DNA from: Marinibactrum halimedae | GTDB lineage: Bacteria > Pseudomonadota > Gammaproteobacteria > Pseudomonadales > Cellvibrionaceae | Length of the DNA stretch: 64,000 nt | Direction: 5' to 3' | NCBI RefSeq assembly: GCF_021234875.1 | Contig: NZ_JAJQVM010000001.1 | Span: 236,270 to 300,269 of the forward strand | Part shown: in pieces, positions 25,561 to 36,673 of the stretch | Position numbering within the stretch: position 1 is the stretch's first letter | Layout: each line of letters opens with the position of its first letter | The notes under the pieces: generated by a model | The model's input: only the letters and a program-made list of their open reading frames with translations | Databases searched by the model: none | What the model was told of the DNA's origin: nothing | Made by a program: the position numbers and the translations under genes

Positions 25561-26565
25561 ATGTCGATGACAAATTCCGAGCAATGTTTACCTAAACAAT
25601 GTCTAATTCGTGGGCTGCATAACTTTCGACCTTGTCATCAAGGGTCAGTGGTAACGATCGGCTCTTTTGATGGGGTGCATTTGGGGCATCAAGCCATCAT
25701 TCAACAGGTCATCGAAAGTGCCAAAGCCAGAGGCGTACCATCTGTTGCTATGACTTTTGAGCCACAGCCTCACGAATTTTTCATTGGTGAACGAGCACCC
25801 GCACGGTTGATGCGGTTTCGTGAAAAAGTCAGTGCATTGTTTGAGGCGGGCATCGATCGCGTGTGTTGTTTGCAGTTTAATAAATCCTTACGGTCATTAT
25901 CTGCTCAGGCGTTTGTGGAAACGGTTTTGGTGGAGGGTTTGGGTGTACAGCATTTGATTGTGGGTGATGACTTTCGTTTTGGTTGTGATCGAAACGGCGA
26001 CTACGCCTTCCTCCAACAGCAGGGGGAACACTTCGGATTTTCTGTGAGTGATACTCCTACGTTTGAAATGGCCGGTGAGCGTGTCAGTAGCACGCGAATT
26101 CGCAAAGTGTTGGATCAGGCTGATTTTAGACTTGCTCAAGAGCTATTAGGAAAACCTTACGCGATTACCGGTCGAGTTGGTTATGGTAAACAGCTCGGTC
26201 GTAAATTGAATGCGCCGACCGCCAATGTTGAGTTGCATCGCTTCCGGTCTCCGCTTAAAGGTGTGTTTGCTGTTGTGGCGACCTGTTATGACACCCTTCA
26301 AAAAACCCAGCAGACCCATTATGGTGTGGCGAATGTGGGAGTGCGCCCGACGGTAGACGGCGATGGTAAGGCCATTTTGGAAGTGCATCTGTTGAACTTT
26401 CAGGGTGACTTATACGGAAAGGCATTGAAAGTAGAATTTAAGCACAAACTGCGAGATGAAAAGCGATTTGAATCCTTGGAGGCTTTGCAAGCACAAATCG
26501 CTGCGGATATCGATGCAGCACAGAATTATTTCTCAGATACGGCCAGTGAGCCGGTAACACAGTAA
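25561..26565 (+). CDS. ribF: Bifunctional riboflavin kinase / FAD synthetase
   Basis: A 334-residue enzyme making FMN then FAD from riboflavin. The N-terminal nucleotidyltransferase half shows [16 protein letters not shown] and [10 protein letters not shown]; the C-terminal kinase half shows [12 protein letters not shown] and [16 protein letters not shown]. It is complete and lies 11 bases before ileS, so the two are cotranscribed, as is usual in gammaproteobacteria. Confidence 0.96.
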   Translation: MSMTNSEQCLPKQCLIRGLHNFRPCHQGSVVTIGSFDGVHLGHQAIIQQVIESAKARGVPSVAMTFEPQPHEFFIGERAPARLMRFREKVSALFEAGIDRVCCLQFNKSLRSLSAQAFVETVLVEGLGVQHLIVGDDFRFGCDRNGDYAFLQQQGEHFGFSVSDTPTFEMAGERVSSTRIRKVLDQADFRLAQELLGKPYAITGRVGYGKQLGRKLNAPTANVELHRFRSPLKGVFAVVATCYDTLQKTQQTHYGVANVGVRPTVDGDGKAILEVHLLNFQGDLYGKALKVEFKHKLRDEKRFESLEALQAQIAADIDAAQNYFSDTASEPVTQ

Positions 26566-26576
26566 TTAAGATACTT

Positions 26577-29378
26577 ATGACTGATTATAAATCGACGCTC
26601 AATTTACCTAAAACGTCCTTTGCGATGAAAGCAAACTTGTCTCAACGTGAGCCGGGTTTTGTGAAAAAGTGGCAAAGTGAAGAAGTATATCAACAAGTGC
26701 GTAATGCGCGCGCAGGCAGAGATAAGTTTATCCTGCATGATGGCCCTCCTTACGCTAATGGCGATATTCATATTGGCCACTCGGTAAATAAAGTGTTGAA
26801 AGACATTATTATCAAGTCAAAGACGTTAAGTGGTTTTGATGCACCCTACATCCCAGGGTGGGACTGTCACGGTTTGCCCATTGAGCACAACGTTGAGAAG
26901 AAAGTGGGTAAAGCGGGTGTGAAGGTCGATATGAAAACCTTCCGTCAAAAATGTCGTGAGTACGCTGCCAAACAGGTGGAAGGCCAAAAGAAGGATTTTA
27001 TTCGTTTAGGCGTATTGGGTGATTGGGGTAACCCCTACCTCACCATGAACAAGCAATTTGAGGCCGATATCATTCGTGCGTTGGGTAAGATTGCTGAAAA
27101 TGGCCATCTGCAAAAAGGATTTAAACCGGTCTATTGGTCAGTTGTGGGTGGCTCTGCCCTAGCGGAAGCGGAAGTGGAATATCAAGATAAACAGTCATTT
27201 TCCATTGATGTGAAGTTTCCCGTAGCTGATGAAAAGGCATTGTCTTCTGTGATGGAGGAATTGGAGGGTTGTGGTCGTATTTCGGTTGTGATCTGGACGA
27301 CCACACCTTGGACACTGCCTTCTAACCAAGCCGTAAGCTTAAATGCGGATTTACCGTATGTGGTTGTACAAGCGGGTGAAGAACGTTTGTTAATGGCCGA
27401 AGCGCTTTACGAATCAGTGATGACCCGTTCCGGTATCGAAAATTACGCAGTTGTTGGTACGGTCACCGGCGCCAAGCTTGAGAATCTCGCGTTAAATCAT
27501 CCATTTTACGATCGCCAAGTGCCCATTATTTTGGGTGATCATGTGACTACCGATGCGGGTACAGGTTGTGTTCACACAGCACCAGATCATGGTGTTGATG
27601 ACTTTAATGTAGGGCGTAAATACGGCATTGGTACGCTGAATTATCTCGATGATAATGGCCTCTATCGCGAGTCTGTTGAGAAGTTCGCGGGTGAGCATGT
27701 TTACAAAGTGGATGAAAAAATCATCGCTGAAGTAGAAGCGCACAATAACCTTTTATGCTCGGGCAAAATCACGCACAGTTACCCTCATTGTTGGCGGACC
27801 AAGTCACCATTAATTTTCCGAGCGACCCCTCAATGGTTTGTAAGCCAGAAGCAAAATAACTTGCAACAAATGGTGGCCGATGCGGTCGACCAGGTAGAGT
27901 GGATTCCAGGTTGGGGCAAGGCACGGATTGAGTCTATGGTGGCGAACAGTCCAGATTGGTGTATCTCGCGTCAGCGGACTTGGGGAGCGCCCATCACGTT
28001 ATTTGTGCATAAAGAGACTCAAGAACTGCACCCTAAGACGGCTGAATTGTTTGAGGCGGTGGCACAGCGGGTAGAAAAAGAGGGTATGGATGCGTGGTTC
28101 GATTTAGAGCCAGCTGAGTTATTGGGTGAGGAGGCTGAATTTTACAGTAAAGTTACCGATACTCTTGATGTGTGGTTTGACTCAGGGGTTACCCATTTTG
28201 CTGTAATGAAAGCCCGTGAAGAACTGGGTTTCCCGGCAGACCTTTATCTTGAAGGGTCTGACCAGCACCGAGGTTGGTTCCAATCATCCTTAAAAACCTC
28301 AATGGCCATCAATAATGAGCCGCCCTACAAAGCCGTTCTAACCCATGGTTTCACGGTCGATCAGGATGGCCGTAAGATGTCTAAGTCCATTGGTAATGTC
28401 ATCCCACCTCAGAAAGTGTTTAACGAGCTGGGTGCAGATGTATTGCGTTTGTGGGTTTCCGCCACAGATTTCAGTGGTGAGATGAGCGTATCTGACGAAA
28501 TTCTCAAGCGTACCGCAGACTCCTACCGTCGTATTCGTAACACCATTCGGTTCTTGCTTAGCAACTTGGATGGTTTTGATGCCACCGCTGATCTGGTCGC
28601 TGACGATGAACTGCTTTCTTTAGATGCGTGGGCCATTGCAAAAGCGGTGCAATTGCAAGAATCCATTATCAAGGATTATGACGCCTATCAATTCCATTTG
28701 ATTTATCAGAAGTTGCATAACTTCTGCGTGGTGGACATGGGCGGTTTTTACCTAGATATCATCAAAGATCGTCTTTACACAACAGGTTCCGATAGCTTGG
28801 CGCGTAAGTCAGCCCAAACGGCCTTGTATTACATTGCTGAGGCGATGGTGCGTTGGGTGGCACCCATTTTAAGCTTTACCGCCGAGGAAGTTTGGGCGTC
28901 TATGCCGGCACCAGCACACGGCGAACGTGATTCGACTATCTTTACCGCAGAGTGGATCTCCTTGCCTCAAGTGAATACTGACTTTCAATATTGGGAGCAG
29001 ATTTCAGATGTAAAAGTGGCCGTGAATAAGGTTCTGGAAGCTAAGCGTAATGAAGGCGTTATTGGTGGCTCATTAAACTCCGAGGTAACTTTGTTTGCGG
29101 ATGGTGATTTGTATGATGTATTAGCATCATTGGGTGATGAATTGCGCTTTGTGTTGATTACCTCTAAAGCCTCACTTAAACGTTTGAGTGAAGCCAATGA
29201 TGCGGAACCTTCAGAGCTTTCTGGTTTGAGTGTTACTGTTGAGAAAGCCGCAGGGAAGAAGTGCGTAAGGTGTTATCACTTCCGCGAAGATGTTGGCTCG
29301 AACCCAGATCACCCAGAGATTTGTCAGCGCTGTGTGGATAATATAGAAGGCGAAGGTGAGAAGAGGTCTTTTGCATAA
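26577..29378 (+). CDS. ileS: Isoleucyl-tRNA synthetase
   Basis: A 933-residue class I synthetase. HIGH appears in [25 protein letters not shown] in [12 protein letters not shown], and the editing (CP1) region in [19 protein letters not shown]. The C-terminal zinc finger is intact (KKCVRCYHF ... [10 protein letters not shown]). The stop overlaps the lspA start (TAATG), indicating coupling. Length is typical for the bacterial mupirocin-sensitive-type branch. Confidence 0.98.
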   Translation: MTDYKSTLNLPKTSFAMKANLSQREPGFVKKWQSEEVYQQVRNARAGRDKFILHDGPPYANGDIHIGHSVNKVLKDIIIKSKTLSGFDAPYIPGWDCHGLPIEHNVEKKVGKAGVKVDMKTFRQKCREYAAKQVEGQKKDFIRLGVLGDWGNPYLTMNKQFEADIIRALGKIAENGHLQKGFKPVYWSVVGGSALAEAEVEYQDKQSFSIDVKFPVADEKALSSVMEELEGCGRISVVIWTTTPWTLPSNQAVSLNADLPYVVVQAGEERLLMAEALYESVMTRSGIENYAVVGTVTGAKLENLALNHPFYDRQVPIILGDHVTTDAGTGCVHTAPDHGVDDFNVGRKYGIGTLNYLDDNGLYRESVEKFAGEHVYKVDEKIIAEVEAHNNLLCSGKITHSYPHCWRTKSPLIFRATPQWFVSQKQNNLQQMVADAVDQVEWIPGWGKARIESMVANSPDWCISRQRTWGAPITLFVHKETQELHPKTAELFEAVAQRVEKEGMDAWFDLEPAELLGEEAEFYSKVTDTLDVWFDSGVTHFAVMKAREELGFPADLYLEGSDQHRGWFQSSLKTSMAINNEPPYKAVLTHGFTVDQDGRKMSKSIGNVIPPQKVFNELGADVLRLWVSATDFSGEMSVSDEILKRTADSYRRIRNTIRFLLSNLDGFDATADLVADDELLSLDAWAIAKAVQLQESIIKDYDAYQFHLIYQKLHNFCVVDMGGFYLDIIKDRLYTTGSDSLARKSAQTALYYIAEAMVRWVAPILSFTAEEVWASMPAPAHGERDSTIFTAEWISLPQVNTDFQYWEQISDVKVAVNKVLEAKRNEGVIGGSLNSEVTLFADGDLYDVLASLGDELRFVLITSKASLKRLSEANDAEPSELSGLSVTVEKAAGKKCVRCYHFREDVGSNPDHPEICQRCVDNIEGEGEKRSFA

Positions 29379-29908
29379 TGGCTTTGATGAAAGCTGGATC
29401 TGGGTTGTCAATTTCCAAAGTAACTTGGTTGTGGTATGCCATTGCTCTTGTGGTCATTGGCCTCGATCAGTGGAGTAAGGCTGCTGTGAGTGCCTCTCTG
29501 CAATACGGAGAGCCAGTCGTGTTTACCTCGTTTTTCAATTTTACTTTGCTGCACAACTATGGCGCTGCATTTAGCTTCTTAAGTGATGCAGGTGGGTGGC
29601 AACGATGGTTTTTTGGCATCATTGCGGCTGTCGTTAGTAGTGTACTGGTGGTGTGGATTGCCCGCATTGAGGCTCACAAACGTTGGGAGCCACTTGCGCT
29701 GGCGCTTATCTTAGGGGGGGCGATTGGTAATTTATACGATCGTGTGGTTCTAGGGTATGTCGTAGACTTCATTGTCTTTCATTATGAAGAGCATGCGTGG
29801 CCGGCTTTTAACATTGCGGATATGGCCATCAGTGGTGGCGCCATGATGTTGATTATTGATCTGTTCTGGATAAAAAGTTCCGAAAAAGATGCCCAGCAGT
29901 CTCATTGA
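29378..29908 (+). CDS. lspA: Lipoprotein signal peptidase (signal peptidase II)
   Basis: A 176-residue inner membrane aspartyl protease with four helices. The two catalytic Asp motifs are visible, GNLYDRVVLGYVVDF and AFNIADMAISGG, plus LDQWSKA and NYGAAFSFL. It processes prolipoproteins such as the beta-propeller lipoprotein at 8 kb. Start overlaps the ileS stop by one base. Confidence 0.97.
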   Translation: MALMKAGSGLSISKVTWLWYAIALVVIGLDQWSKAAVSASLQYGEPVVFTSFFNFTLLHNYGAAFSFLSDAGGWQRWFFGIIAAVVSSVLVVWIARIEAHKRWEPLALALILGGAIGNLYDRVVLGYVVDFIVFHYEEHAWPAFNIADMAISGGAMMLIIDLFWIKSSEKDAQQSH

Positions 29909-30035
29909 CTTGTTTTTACGTACATTGTTTACGTATTTGTTTTTACCCATTTAAGACCGCATTTAATAAACGACGAGCATTGAGAGACTATTTTCATTTT
30001 GTTCGTCGGTGACGAAAGAGAATACCTAAGATTAT

Positions 30036-30485
30036 ATGAGTGATTTAACCATTGGCCCTGGAACCAGGGTAACTTTGCATTTTGCGCTGAAACTGGAAGA
30101 TGGCGAGGTCGTTGATTCCACTTTTGGTGGCGAGCCCGCTACTTTTGATGTGGGTGACGGTAATCTACTTGAGGGGTTTGAGCGCGCTTTATTTGGTATG
30201 GCCCCTGGTACCAAAGAAACGTTAGTAATTAAACCTGAAAATGGCTTTGGTCAAAGAAATCCTGAAAATATTCAGGAGATACCACGAGAAGAGTTTGATC
30301 CTGGTATTGAGATGGAAGAAGGCTTGGTATTGTCTTTCGCGGATGCTCAAAACGCTGAATTGCCCGGCGTTGTAAGCAGTTTTGATGAAGAGTTTGTGTT
30401 TGTGGATTTCAATCATCCTCTTTCTGGGCGAGACATTCATTTTGAAGTAGAAATTATTGACATTGCTCCAGTGACAACGCATTAA
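30036..30485 (+). CDS. fkpB: FKBP-type peptidyl-prolyl isomerase
   Basis: A 149-residue SlpA/FkpB-type isomerase: GTRVTLHFALKLEDGEVVDS, then VGDGNLLEGFERALFGMAPG, with the insert-in-flap domain between. Its location between lspA and ispH is the conserved position of fkpB. Cytoplasmic; assists folding. Confidence 0.93.
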   Translation: MSDLTIGPGTRVTLHFALKLEDGEVVDSTFGGEPATFDVGDGNLLEGFERALFGMAPGTKETLVIKPENGFGQRNPENIQEIPREEFDPGIEMEEGLVLSFADAQNAELPGVVSSFDEEFVFVDFNHPLSGRDIHFEVEIIDIAPVTTH

Positions 30486-30550
30486 ATTGTTAACTTGAGT
30501 GAGAGCAGTTAAGTCATCTTCAATTTTTACTGCGGAGGCGATTATTAATC

Positions 30551-31492
30551 ATGGAAATTAAATTAGCGAACCCAAGAGGTTTTTGTGCGGGCGTAGATCG
30601 AGCGATCGATATTGTAAATCGTGCTTTGGATGTATTTGGGGCCCCCATCTACGTTCGTCATGAAGTCGTTCATAACAAATTTGTGGTTGATTCCCTCCGT
30701 GATCGTGGCGCTATTTTTGTGGATGAATTACACGAAGTGCCAGATGATAAAATTGTAGTTTTCAGTGCTCATGGGGTTTCTCGTGTGGTACAGGATGAGG
30801 CAAAAAATCGTAGCTTGAAGGTATTCGATGCCACTTGTCCGCTTGTGACCAAAGTGCATATGGAAGTACTTCGGTTCAGTAAAAATGGCCAAGAGTGTGT
30901 ATTGATTGGTCACAATGGCCACCCTGAAGTCGAAGGTACCATGGGCCAATACGACCACAGTGCTGGTGGCCAAATGTATTTAGTGGAAAACGAGAGTGAT
31001 GTAGAAGCGTTGGCCTCGGTCGTAAAAGACCCTGACACATTGGCTTATGTTACTCAAACGACGCTGTCTATGGATGATACTGCCATTGTGATAGACGCAC
31101 TGAAAAAGACTTTCCCTAATATTCGTGGCCCTAAAAAAGATGATATTTGTTATGCCACGCAAAATCGTCAAGATGCGGTCCGTCAATTGGCATTAGAGTG
31201 CGATCTTGTATTGGTGGTTGGTTCAGTGAATTCTTCCAATTCAAACCGTTTACGTGAGTTAGCGGAGCGATGTGGCTCTAAGTCGTTTCTGGTGGATGAC
31301 GCTACCTCCATCGATCAATCGTGGTTTACCGATGTCCGACGGGTTGGTGTCACCGCTGGTGCCTCTGCGCCTGAGGTGCTTGTTCAAGGTGTAATTAACA
31401 CATTAAAAGACTTGGGGGGTATGACCCCTGAAGAATTACAGGGTACAGAGGAAAATGTTCGCTTTTCTCTTCCTGTAGAGTTACGGGTGTAG
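30551..31492 (+). CDS. ispH: 4-hydroxy-3-methylbut-2-enyl diphosphate reductase
   Basis: A 313-residue [4Fe-4S] enzyme, last step of the MEP isoprenoid pathway. The three cluster cysteines sit in [26 protein letters not shown] and [19 protein letters not shown] [22 protein letters not shown] provides a strong ribosome site. It closes the housekeeping operon. Confidence 0.97.
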   Translation: MEIKLANPRGFCAGVDRAIDIVNRALDVFGAPIYVRHEVVHNKFVVDSLRDRGAIFVDELHEVPDDKIVVFSAHGVSRVVQDEAKNRSLKVFDATCPLVTKVHMEVLRFSKNGQECVLIGHNGHPEVEGTMGQYDHSAGGQMYLVENESDVEALASVVKDPDTLAYVTQTTLSMDDTAIVIDALKKTFPNIRGPKKDDICYATQNRQDAVRQLALECDLVLVVGSVNSSNSNRLRELAERCGSKSFLVDDATSIDQSWFTDVRRVGVTAGASAPEVLVQGVINTLKDLGGMTPEELQGTEENVRFSLPVELRV

Positions 31493-31912
31493 CCCATATA
31501 CTTTGTCAGTCGCTTTTGTAAGCAAACTTTGTCTTTACCTCTTTTCCATTCTATCGCTACTCTTTTGGGGTTGACGTATTTCGTAGGCGGATTGAATACT
31601 GAAATACGTTACTTCAATGAGTGAAGTTGATCAGCCTTTTTTTTCTAACTGTATCCCAAAAGCTGAAAGTTCTTCGTTTTTTTTTGAGAAAGCGAAATGG
31701 GCTTGAGTCTCAGGGAATGTAGTGGCGTACATTCCTAAATCCTTATATTTCATCGCCTCTTATATCTAAGAGGTGGAGGCTTAAGTTTTTGATGTATAGG
31801 GCGACGCCCTATTTTTATTGATTTATGGAGTGATATCTCTGGGAGTTGAATCTAGGGTTATTGTACTAACTCTCTAAGTCATCTATTCAAATTGCAATTG
31901 GAGTCCAAAATA
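31493..31912. other. Spacer between ispH and the pilin genes
   Basis: About 420 bases without a convincing gene. It holds a hairpin CCTCTTA/TAAGAGG at 31756-31773 and a terminator at 31796-31816. In related genomes this spot usually holds fimT/pilV-type minor pilin genes, which are absent here. Confidence 0.6.
31796..31818 (+). terminator. Rho-independent terminator upstream of the pilin genes
   Basis: ATAGGGC pairs with GCCCTAT around GAC, followed by TTTTATT. It lies 300 bases after ispH and probably closes the murJ-ispH transcript. Confidence 0.75.
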
Positions 31913-32842
31913 ATGCTAAAAGATGATTCCAAAGTTTCTGTGCTTGATATTGCTGCCGCACTCATTTTATTTCTGATTATTGTATTGGGTGCGATTAAGT
32001 CCGTTAATAGCGGCAAGCTTTTTTCCAGTAGTATAGAAACGTCAGTGAATGCGCAAGAGTCGGGCCGTTTGGCCTTGGCGTTAATTGCTCAGGAGTTGAA
32101 TAGTGTTGTGGTTGATGGCCATTGCGAAAATCAAGGTGAAAGCCAGCAAAAACATGATTCGTATCGTTATTCTTCTACAGTGAATGGAGTGGTTACACCC
32201 AATGTCAATGACTCCGTCAATGGGATTAATTCTGTTGATGTTAATAACTTTGCTAATAGTGCAAGTCACATGAGTACGTTATTAACGTTGGAGAGTGGTG
32301 ACCAGGATCGATTGGTTTTCCGTGATGTGGCGGCACGATGCAAAACAAAAGCGATATTTTCCGAGCCGCAATTGGAATTGGCCTCTGTTCAGAATTCCCC
32401 CCGTTTTGATGACAGGGATTGGAGTGTCTCTCCTGATAATAATCAAAATTTTGTTAGTGTCTCTGAAGCGATACCAGATTTGGAAATCAAACACGTTGAG
32501 ACGCTGCATTCTGCTTTATCTTCATCATACCGAGATAAGACATATTTCATTGATGAAGGAGCGAATGGCCATTACGCGCTTATGCTTGGGGAGAATGGAA
32601 CACAAATTGAGCTGATTCCCAATGTGTCAGAGTTAAATGTATTGTATGGGGAAGATTCTGATGGCGATGGGTCCGTTAATGCCTTTAAAAATCCAGGCCA
32701 TATCACCGATATGGGTAAAGTCTTATCAGTAAAAGTTCAAATCACCGTCGATAGTCATAACGACCATGATTTATTGGGTGGAGTGATTCCCGCCAAAAGT
32801 ACCTTTAGTATGACAGCAGATTTGCCAACTTATGAGCTATAA
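31913..32842 (+). CDS. PilW-like minor pilin with degenerate prepilin motif
   Basis: A 309-residue protein placed where pilW-type minor pilin genes occur. ATG 31913 is preferred because GGAG lies 10 bases upstream; ATG 31892 is alternative. The N-terminus, KVSVLDIAAALILFLIIVLG, resembles a type IV prepilin helix, and SGRLALALIAQELNSVV resembles the PilW segment after it. However, the processing motif is altered: Lys stands at the usual Gly(-1) and Asp at Glu+5. The body is Ser/Asn/Asp-rich and includes GEDSDGDGSVNAF, a calcium-loop-like stretch. Whether PilD can process it is doubtful; it may be a non-processed membrane-anchored relic or diverged pilin. Confidence 0.55.
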   Translation: MLKDDSKVSVLDIAAALILFLIIVLGAIKSVNSGKLFSSSIETSVNAQESGRLALALIAQELNSVVVDGHCENQGESQQKHDSYRYSSTVNGVVTPNVNDSVNGINSVDVNNFANSASHMSTLLTLESGDQDRLVFRDVAARCKTKAIFSEPQLELASVQNSPRFDDRDWSVSPDNNQNFVSVSEAIPDLEIKHVETLHSALSSSYRDKTYFIDEGANGHYALMLGENGTQIELIPNVSELNVLYGEDSDGDGSVNAFKNPGHITDMGKVLSVKVQITVDSHNDHDLLGGVIPAKSTFSMTADLPTYEL

Positions 32843-33069
32843 GTCGCTCTCTTTCCCTATACCGAGATTTTCTTTCCAGGCGTTGTTTATATCGCTTCAA
32901 TCTTAACATTTTGTTTCTACCCTTTCGGCATTAAAGCCGCCCTGAGACCTAAAAGAAAAGTGCTATAGTGCAAATAGGTTTGAATTGAATGAATCTTGAC
33001 GAACGTTGACTCTGCTCACACATCGCATGAGTACGACGTCGCGTGGATCAATAAGTCAGTGAGGGGGCG

Positions 33070-33579
33070 ATGATGCTGTCGAGAACTAGGTTATTGGATA
33101 TTAGATTTACGAGGGCTGCACGAGGATTTACGCTCATAGAAGTGATGATTGTAGTGGCTATTGTGGCGATTTTGGCAGCCATAGCGTTTCCGTCGTATCA
33201 ATCTCATGTTGATAAAAGCAGTCGCGCGGACGCTCAAGGGGCATTAATGAATTTCGCGCAGGCGATGGAGCGGCACTTCACTAATAATGGAACTTACATT
33301 GGAGCCGATGGTTCAATGGATGAAATTACAACCGATACAGCCCCGACCATCTTTCCTACTCAAGCCCCTTTGGATGGGGGTAATAAAATGTACAATTTGG
33401 TTCTGCGTATGGTAACTGCCAACACTTACATTTTGGCGGCAGTGCCTATAGGAGGTGGTCGTATGGAGGGGAATGGAACTTTGGCATTGACGAATACGGG
33501 ATTACGAGGGTGGGATCGTGGTGGTGGAGATGATCCTCTTGGTGATGCTGAAAACCAATGCTGGGAACAGAGTTGTTAA
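33070..33579 (+). CDS. pilE: Type IV pilin, PilE-like minor pilin
   Basis: A 169-residue prepilin. A 19-residue basic leader ends in the canonical PilD site (RG|FTLIEVMIVVAIVAILAAIA) followed by PSYQSHVDKSSRADAQGALM. The C-terminus has two cysteines (NQCWEQSC) that may form the D-loop disulfide, spaced unusually closely. With the PilW-like gene it is all that remains of the fimT-pilV-W-X-Y1-E cluster typically found after ispH; pilX and pilY1 are missing here. Confidence 0.88.
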   Translation: MMLSRTRLLDIRFTRAARGFTLIEVMIVVAIVAILAAIAFPSYQSHVDKSSRADAQGALMNFAQAMERHFTNNGTYIGADGSMDEITTDTAPTIFPTQAPLDGGNKMYNLVLRMVTANTYILAAVPIGGGRMEGNGTLALTNTGLRGWDRGGGDDPLGDAENQCWEQSC

Positions 33580-33647
33580 TCTCAATAAATGAAATTGAGA
33601 AAAGGGCGAAAGTTGGAAGTAGAATTTAGGTGATGATAGATTTAATG

Positions 33648-33677
33648 CCCAAGCGCTTCTAAAAAGAAGCGCTTGGG
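33648..33677. terminator. Strong hairpin after pilE
   Basis: CCCAAGCGCTTCT pairs perfectly with AGAAGCGCTTGGG around AAAA (13-bp stem). The tail TTATTG is only weakly T-rich. It separates convergent pilE and nadV and may serve both. Confidence 0.8.
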
Positions 33678-33696
33678 TTATTGCTCAGTAAAACAT

Positions 33697-33735
33697 GGTT
33701 TATTGAGTAGGTTTATTGAGTAGGTTCATTGAGTC
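33697..33735. repeat. 13-bp tandem repeat GGTTTATTGAGTA, three copies
   Basis: Units at 33697-33709, 33710-33722 and 33723-33735 (third with two changes), immediately past the nadV stop. Another of the small intergenic duplications. Confidence 0.9.
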
Positions 33736-35120
33736 AGTTTATAAACTGAGTATCGTTGGCTCTAGCACGGATGGTGTCAAAGTCATCCTCAATGAAGAGC
33801 TCTCCATCTTTAAATACGGTCCTTAGTAAATTTTCTCGTTCACCTAAATCCTGCTCTCGTATGGTTTTGACGGATCCATCATAAGGAATTAATGCCAAAC
33901 GGCCTCGTTTAGAGCGTTTACCAGAGTCAGTAATGGGGTCTTTATAAACATCTCTCCATAAACCATCCACCATAGCGGCAGAGGCTTTCATGGCAAACTG
34001 CATGGTGTCTCGGTTAATTTTTTGTAATAACTCTCCTCCCATGCCGAAAGTGATATTTTCCGCACTTTGGCGACGTTGTTTCATAGTTTCTAAAATAGCG
34101 CCTATCGTATGCATGGAAATACCGTCGCCTTGTATAACTCTGACGCAAGCAGGTAATTTTTTGATTGACTTCATACCCAAATTTTTTCATTAGGCGTTCG
34201 ATGGTTTCAGTAACGACGGTAACAGGATCACCGCTATCTGGGCGAATCACTAAAGTGCCACCAGAGGCTTGCACTTTTTGTTTTAACTCTTCTCCCCAAA
34301 GTGTATCAATCGCGTTCCACAAGTCGTAAGAATCGCTAACCACAGCAACTAATTTCTCGGGCCCTGAAAATTGCTTAAGCATATTGGCGTAGGCGTCTTT
34401 TTCCTTCTCTCGTCCCCAACTGGTAATGGTACTGTGCTCTGCGGCAGGAATAGAAAACCCAGGCATATCCGCGTTGTAGTAACGGCGAGCAGCCATGATA
34501 CCGCTAAGGGTATCGGTACCCATAAAGTTCACCAAGTGAGAGGCACCGCCAATCGCAGCGGCTTCCTCAGAGGTGGCGCCGCGAGCACCAAAGTCATGGA
34601 GCTTAAACGGCAGCCCTTCGCTGCTGTCTGCGGTATCGTCCAAGTATTGGCGAATGATTTCCCGGCAGTGCCAAGATTGTGTGGCAACGGTGGTGGGATA
34701 CCAAATGGCTCTGAGCAGCGCGGTTTCCACGTAACTGGTTAGCCAAGCGCAATTGGGGTCGGTATTCACCACTTGTACCATGGCATTTTTAATAGGCAGT
34801 ACTGTTCCCTCGGGAATGGCTGCAATTTCAATGGGTAACTTGCCGTTGTGTGTGTCGACGATGTAACGCCAGCCTTCTGCGTTAAACGGTACGCCGTGAG
34901 CACGAAAAATCTCTTGAGCCTCATCGACATTAGCATGGGTAATTGGGGTCATCAGGGTTTGTTTGATGAACATTTGCAACCCAAAGAAAACGGCATGTTT
35001 AAATTCGCCCCCTCTGGCCTCTACATAGCTGGATACCCGGCTAGTATTGGGTGGGTATTGTAGATAGTGTGATGCTTTGTAAGAGTCGGCATTTAAAATA
35101 ATATTGTCGAACATGCTCAT
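33734..35120 (-). pseudogene. nadV: Nicotinamide phosphoribosyltransferase, frameshifted
   Basis: NadV makes NMN from nicotinamide and PRPP. The first frame (from 35120) reads about 315 good residues: NADSYKASHYLQYPPNTSRV, HDFGARGATSEEAAAIGG, VVSDSYDLWNAIDTLWGE and GGTLVIRPDSGDPVTVV. It then loses homology after MKKFGYEVNQK. The correct continuation (ACVRVIQGDGISMHTIGAIL, MGGELLQKINRDTMQFAMK) is in another frame from about 34160 to the stop at 33734. The break falls at a run of six A on the coding strand (34157-34162). Compared with relatives, a GYK-type triplet expected between VN.K and VLP is missing, pointing to a ~10-11 base deletion rather than a simple one-base error. Sequencing error remains possible. 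The partner nadM is just upstream. Confidence 0.82.
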
Positions 35121-35269
35121 GATGGAAATCCTCCAGTCTTAGTCGTGTGCGCAAAGTCTGTCTTTGCGTCTTCGTTGTAGATACCGTTTTATCTTATTTA
35201 AAAACAGTACCTAATTAATTCTATTCTAATTTTACTTTGGTCAACTTTGTTCATACGTTTTTTATTTTG

Positions 35270-36325
35270 CTACAGGCCAGTAATGGCTTTAATAATAAAA
35301 TAATGATCTTCGTAAATGCGTCTTGGGTCTAATTGTGAAAGAGGAACCCACACCGCGTGTTTGGCATCGTCACCTCCTTTGACTTTAGGCAATTGCTGAT
35401 TGGGAGCAAGCTCAAAATAAAATGCATGGGTAATGGTTCTGCCTCGAGCTGAGCGATGTGGATTATCGAACACTCGATGAGCGCGAATTGAACCCTTTAA
35501 TACAGGCGTGGGCACTTTTAACCGTGTCTCTTCTCTGAGCTCTCGTAAGCAGGCGTTTTCTAGAGTTTCGTTTTGATCAACAAACCCGCCAGGTAAAGCT
35601 AATAAGCCTTTTCCTGGCCGTGCTTTGCGCTCTACCATAAGCACATGCCCGCTCTGAATAACAACGCCGTCTACAGTAACAAACGTCGGAGGGTAGGGGC
35701 TGTTTTCCCAAGATTTTTGGTATTGACCAATAAATGCGTGCTCTTCCTGTAATTGCAGAAATTCGTCCCCGACGCAAATGCTCTCAAGTTTTTCAGCAGT
35801 TTTTGGGCTTAATAAATCAGCCATGGAATCGTGTTGTAAAAATTGATCGATACTTGAGGTACTCAAAATACGTTCTCTTATCGGTGTCGCGCTAATCCCT
35901 TCATAATTTTTGACGCTCTCCGATGCCCATTGGGGAAACAACTTTAAGTAGTAAGAGCTTTGGTCTTTACTGTGGCCAATAAGCCCAATTTTAGGTGATT
36001 TGTGTACGACTCCAAAATGGGCTGCCACAATACCGTTGACCGTCATTTGCACATTTTGCACCCAGGCTTCATCGTTATAAACGATGTCCATCAACGGTGC
36101 GATGTGAATGCGCTGATTTTCGTTGTCGGTGAAGTTGGCACGAATCATTTCCATTCTTTCCTCTACGCTCCATGGGTTCCGTGTGGTGCGTGGCTGATGT
36201 GCTGAGCCGCAGAGGATAATCATTTGTTGAGTATGGCGTAAGCCTTCTTGAATCACCGCCAAGTGGCCTCGGTGAAAAGGTTGGAAACGGCCGATGAAGA
36301 CCAAAAAATCATATGAATTTGACAT
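35270..36325 (-). CDS. nadM: Bifunctional NMN adenylyltransferase / Nudix hydrolase (NadM-Nudix)
   Basis: A 351-residue fusion. Residues about 1-180 form an archaeal-type NMN adenylyltransferase (FLVFIGRFQPFHRGHLAVIQ, ISATPIRERI); residues about 200-351 form a Nudix domain with the box GGFVDQNETLENACLRELRE followed by ET, the class of ADP-ribose pyrophosphatase seen in cyanobacterial and gammaproteobacterial fusions. The box ends in REETRL where Gly is usual. Start at 36325 has GGAG 9-10 bases upstream; an in-frame ATG at 36367 would add 14 residues without a ribosome site. It precedes nadV by 149 bases; the pair forms the nicotinamide salvage route to NAD. Confidence 0.92.
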   Translation of the reverse strand: MSNSYDFLVFIGRFQPFHRGHLAVIQEGLRHTQQMIILCGSAHQPRTTRNPWSVEERMEMIRANFTDNENQRIHIAPLMDIVYNDEAWVQNVQMTVNGIVAAHFGVVHKSPKIGLIGHSKDQSSYYLKLFPQWASESVKNYEGISATPIRERILSTSSIDQFLQHDSMADLLSPKTAEKLESICVGDEFLQLQEEHAFIGQYQKSWENSPYPPTFVTVDGVVIQSGHVLMVERKARPGKGLLALPGGFVDQNETLENACLRELREETRLKVPTPVLKGSIRAHRVFDNPHRSARGRTITHAFYFELAPNQQLPKVKGGDDAKHAVWVPLSQLDPRRIYEDHYFIIKAITGL

Positions 36326-36673
36326 GATCAGCAAGCTCCTTGCTGTGAGTGACGTTAACCCATTCACTGTGTGAAGGGGGGTAGATGGCTGAGGTCTGTC
36401 CTCAACTGTCTACGGGTTAATCATTGATGATCTAATTGTGGCTTAAAGCCACTAATTGTGTCAAGGCTATTTTTTCATCATTTTAGGATGAGGTTCGGCT
36501 GATGACTGGCATGGCCATTGTTTTTGTTATGGTTGGAGGTAAAGTGCGACTACACTGCGAAGAGGAGCTTGAAGAAAAGTTCTAAGAAAACCTTGGGTAG
36601 AACAGTGGGCATCATCAGTGCCATTGGGCATAAATAAGTACGAATTGTATCCGGATAAGTTGTTGGACATGTT
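36326..36673. other. Divergent nadM / response regulator spacer
   Basis: About 350 bases between divergent genes; no gene, repeat or obvious operator seen. Confidence 0.5.
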
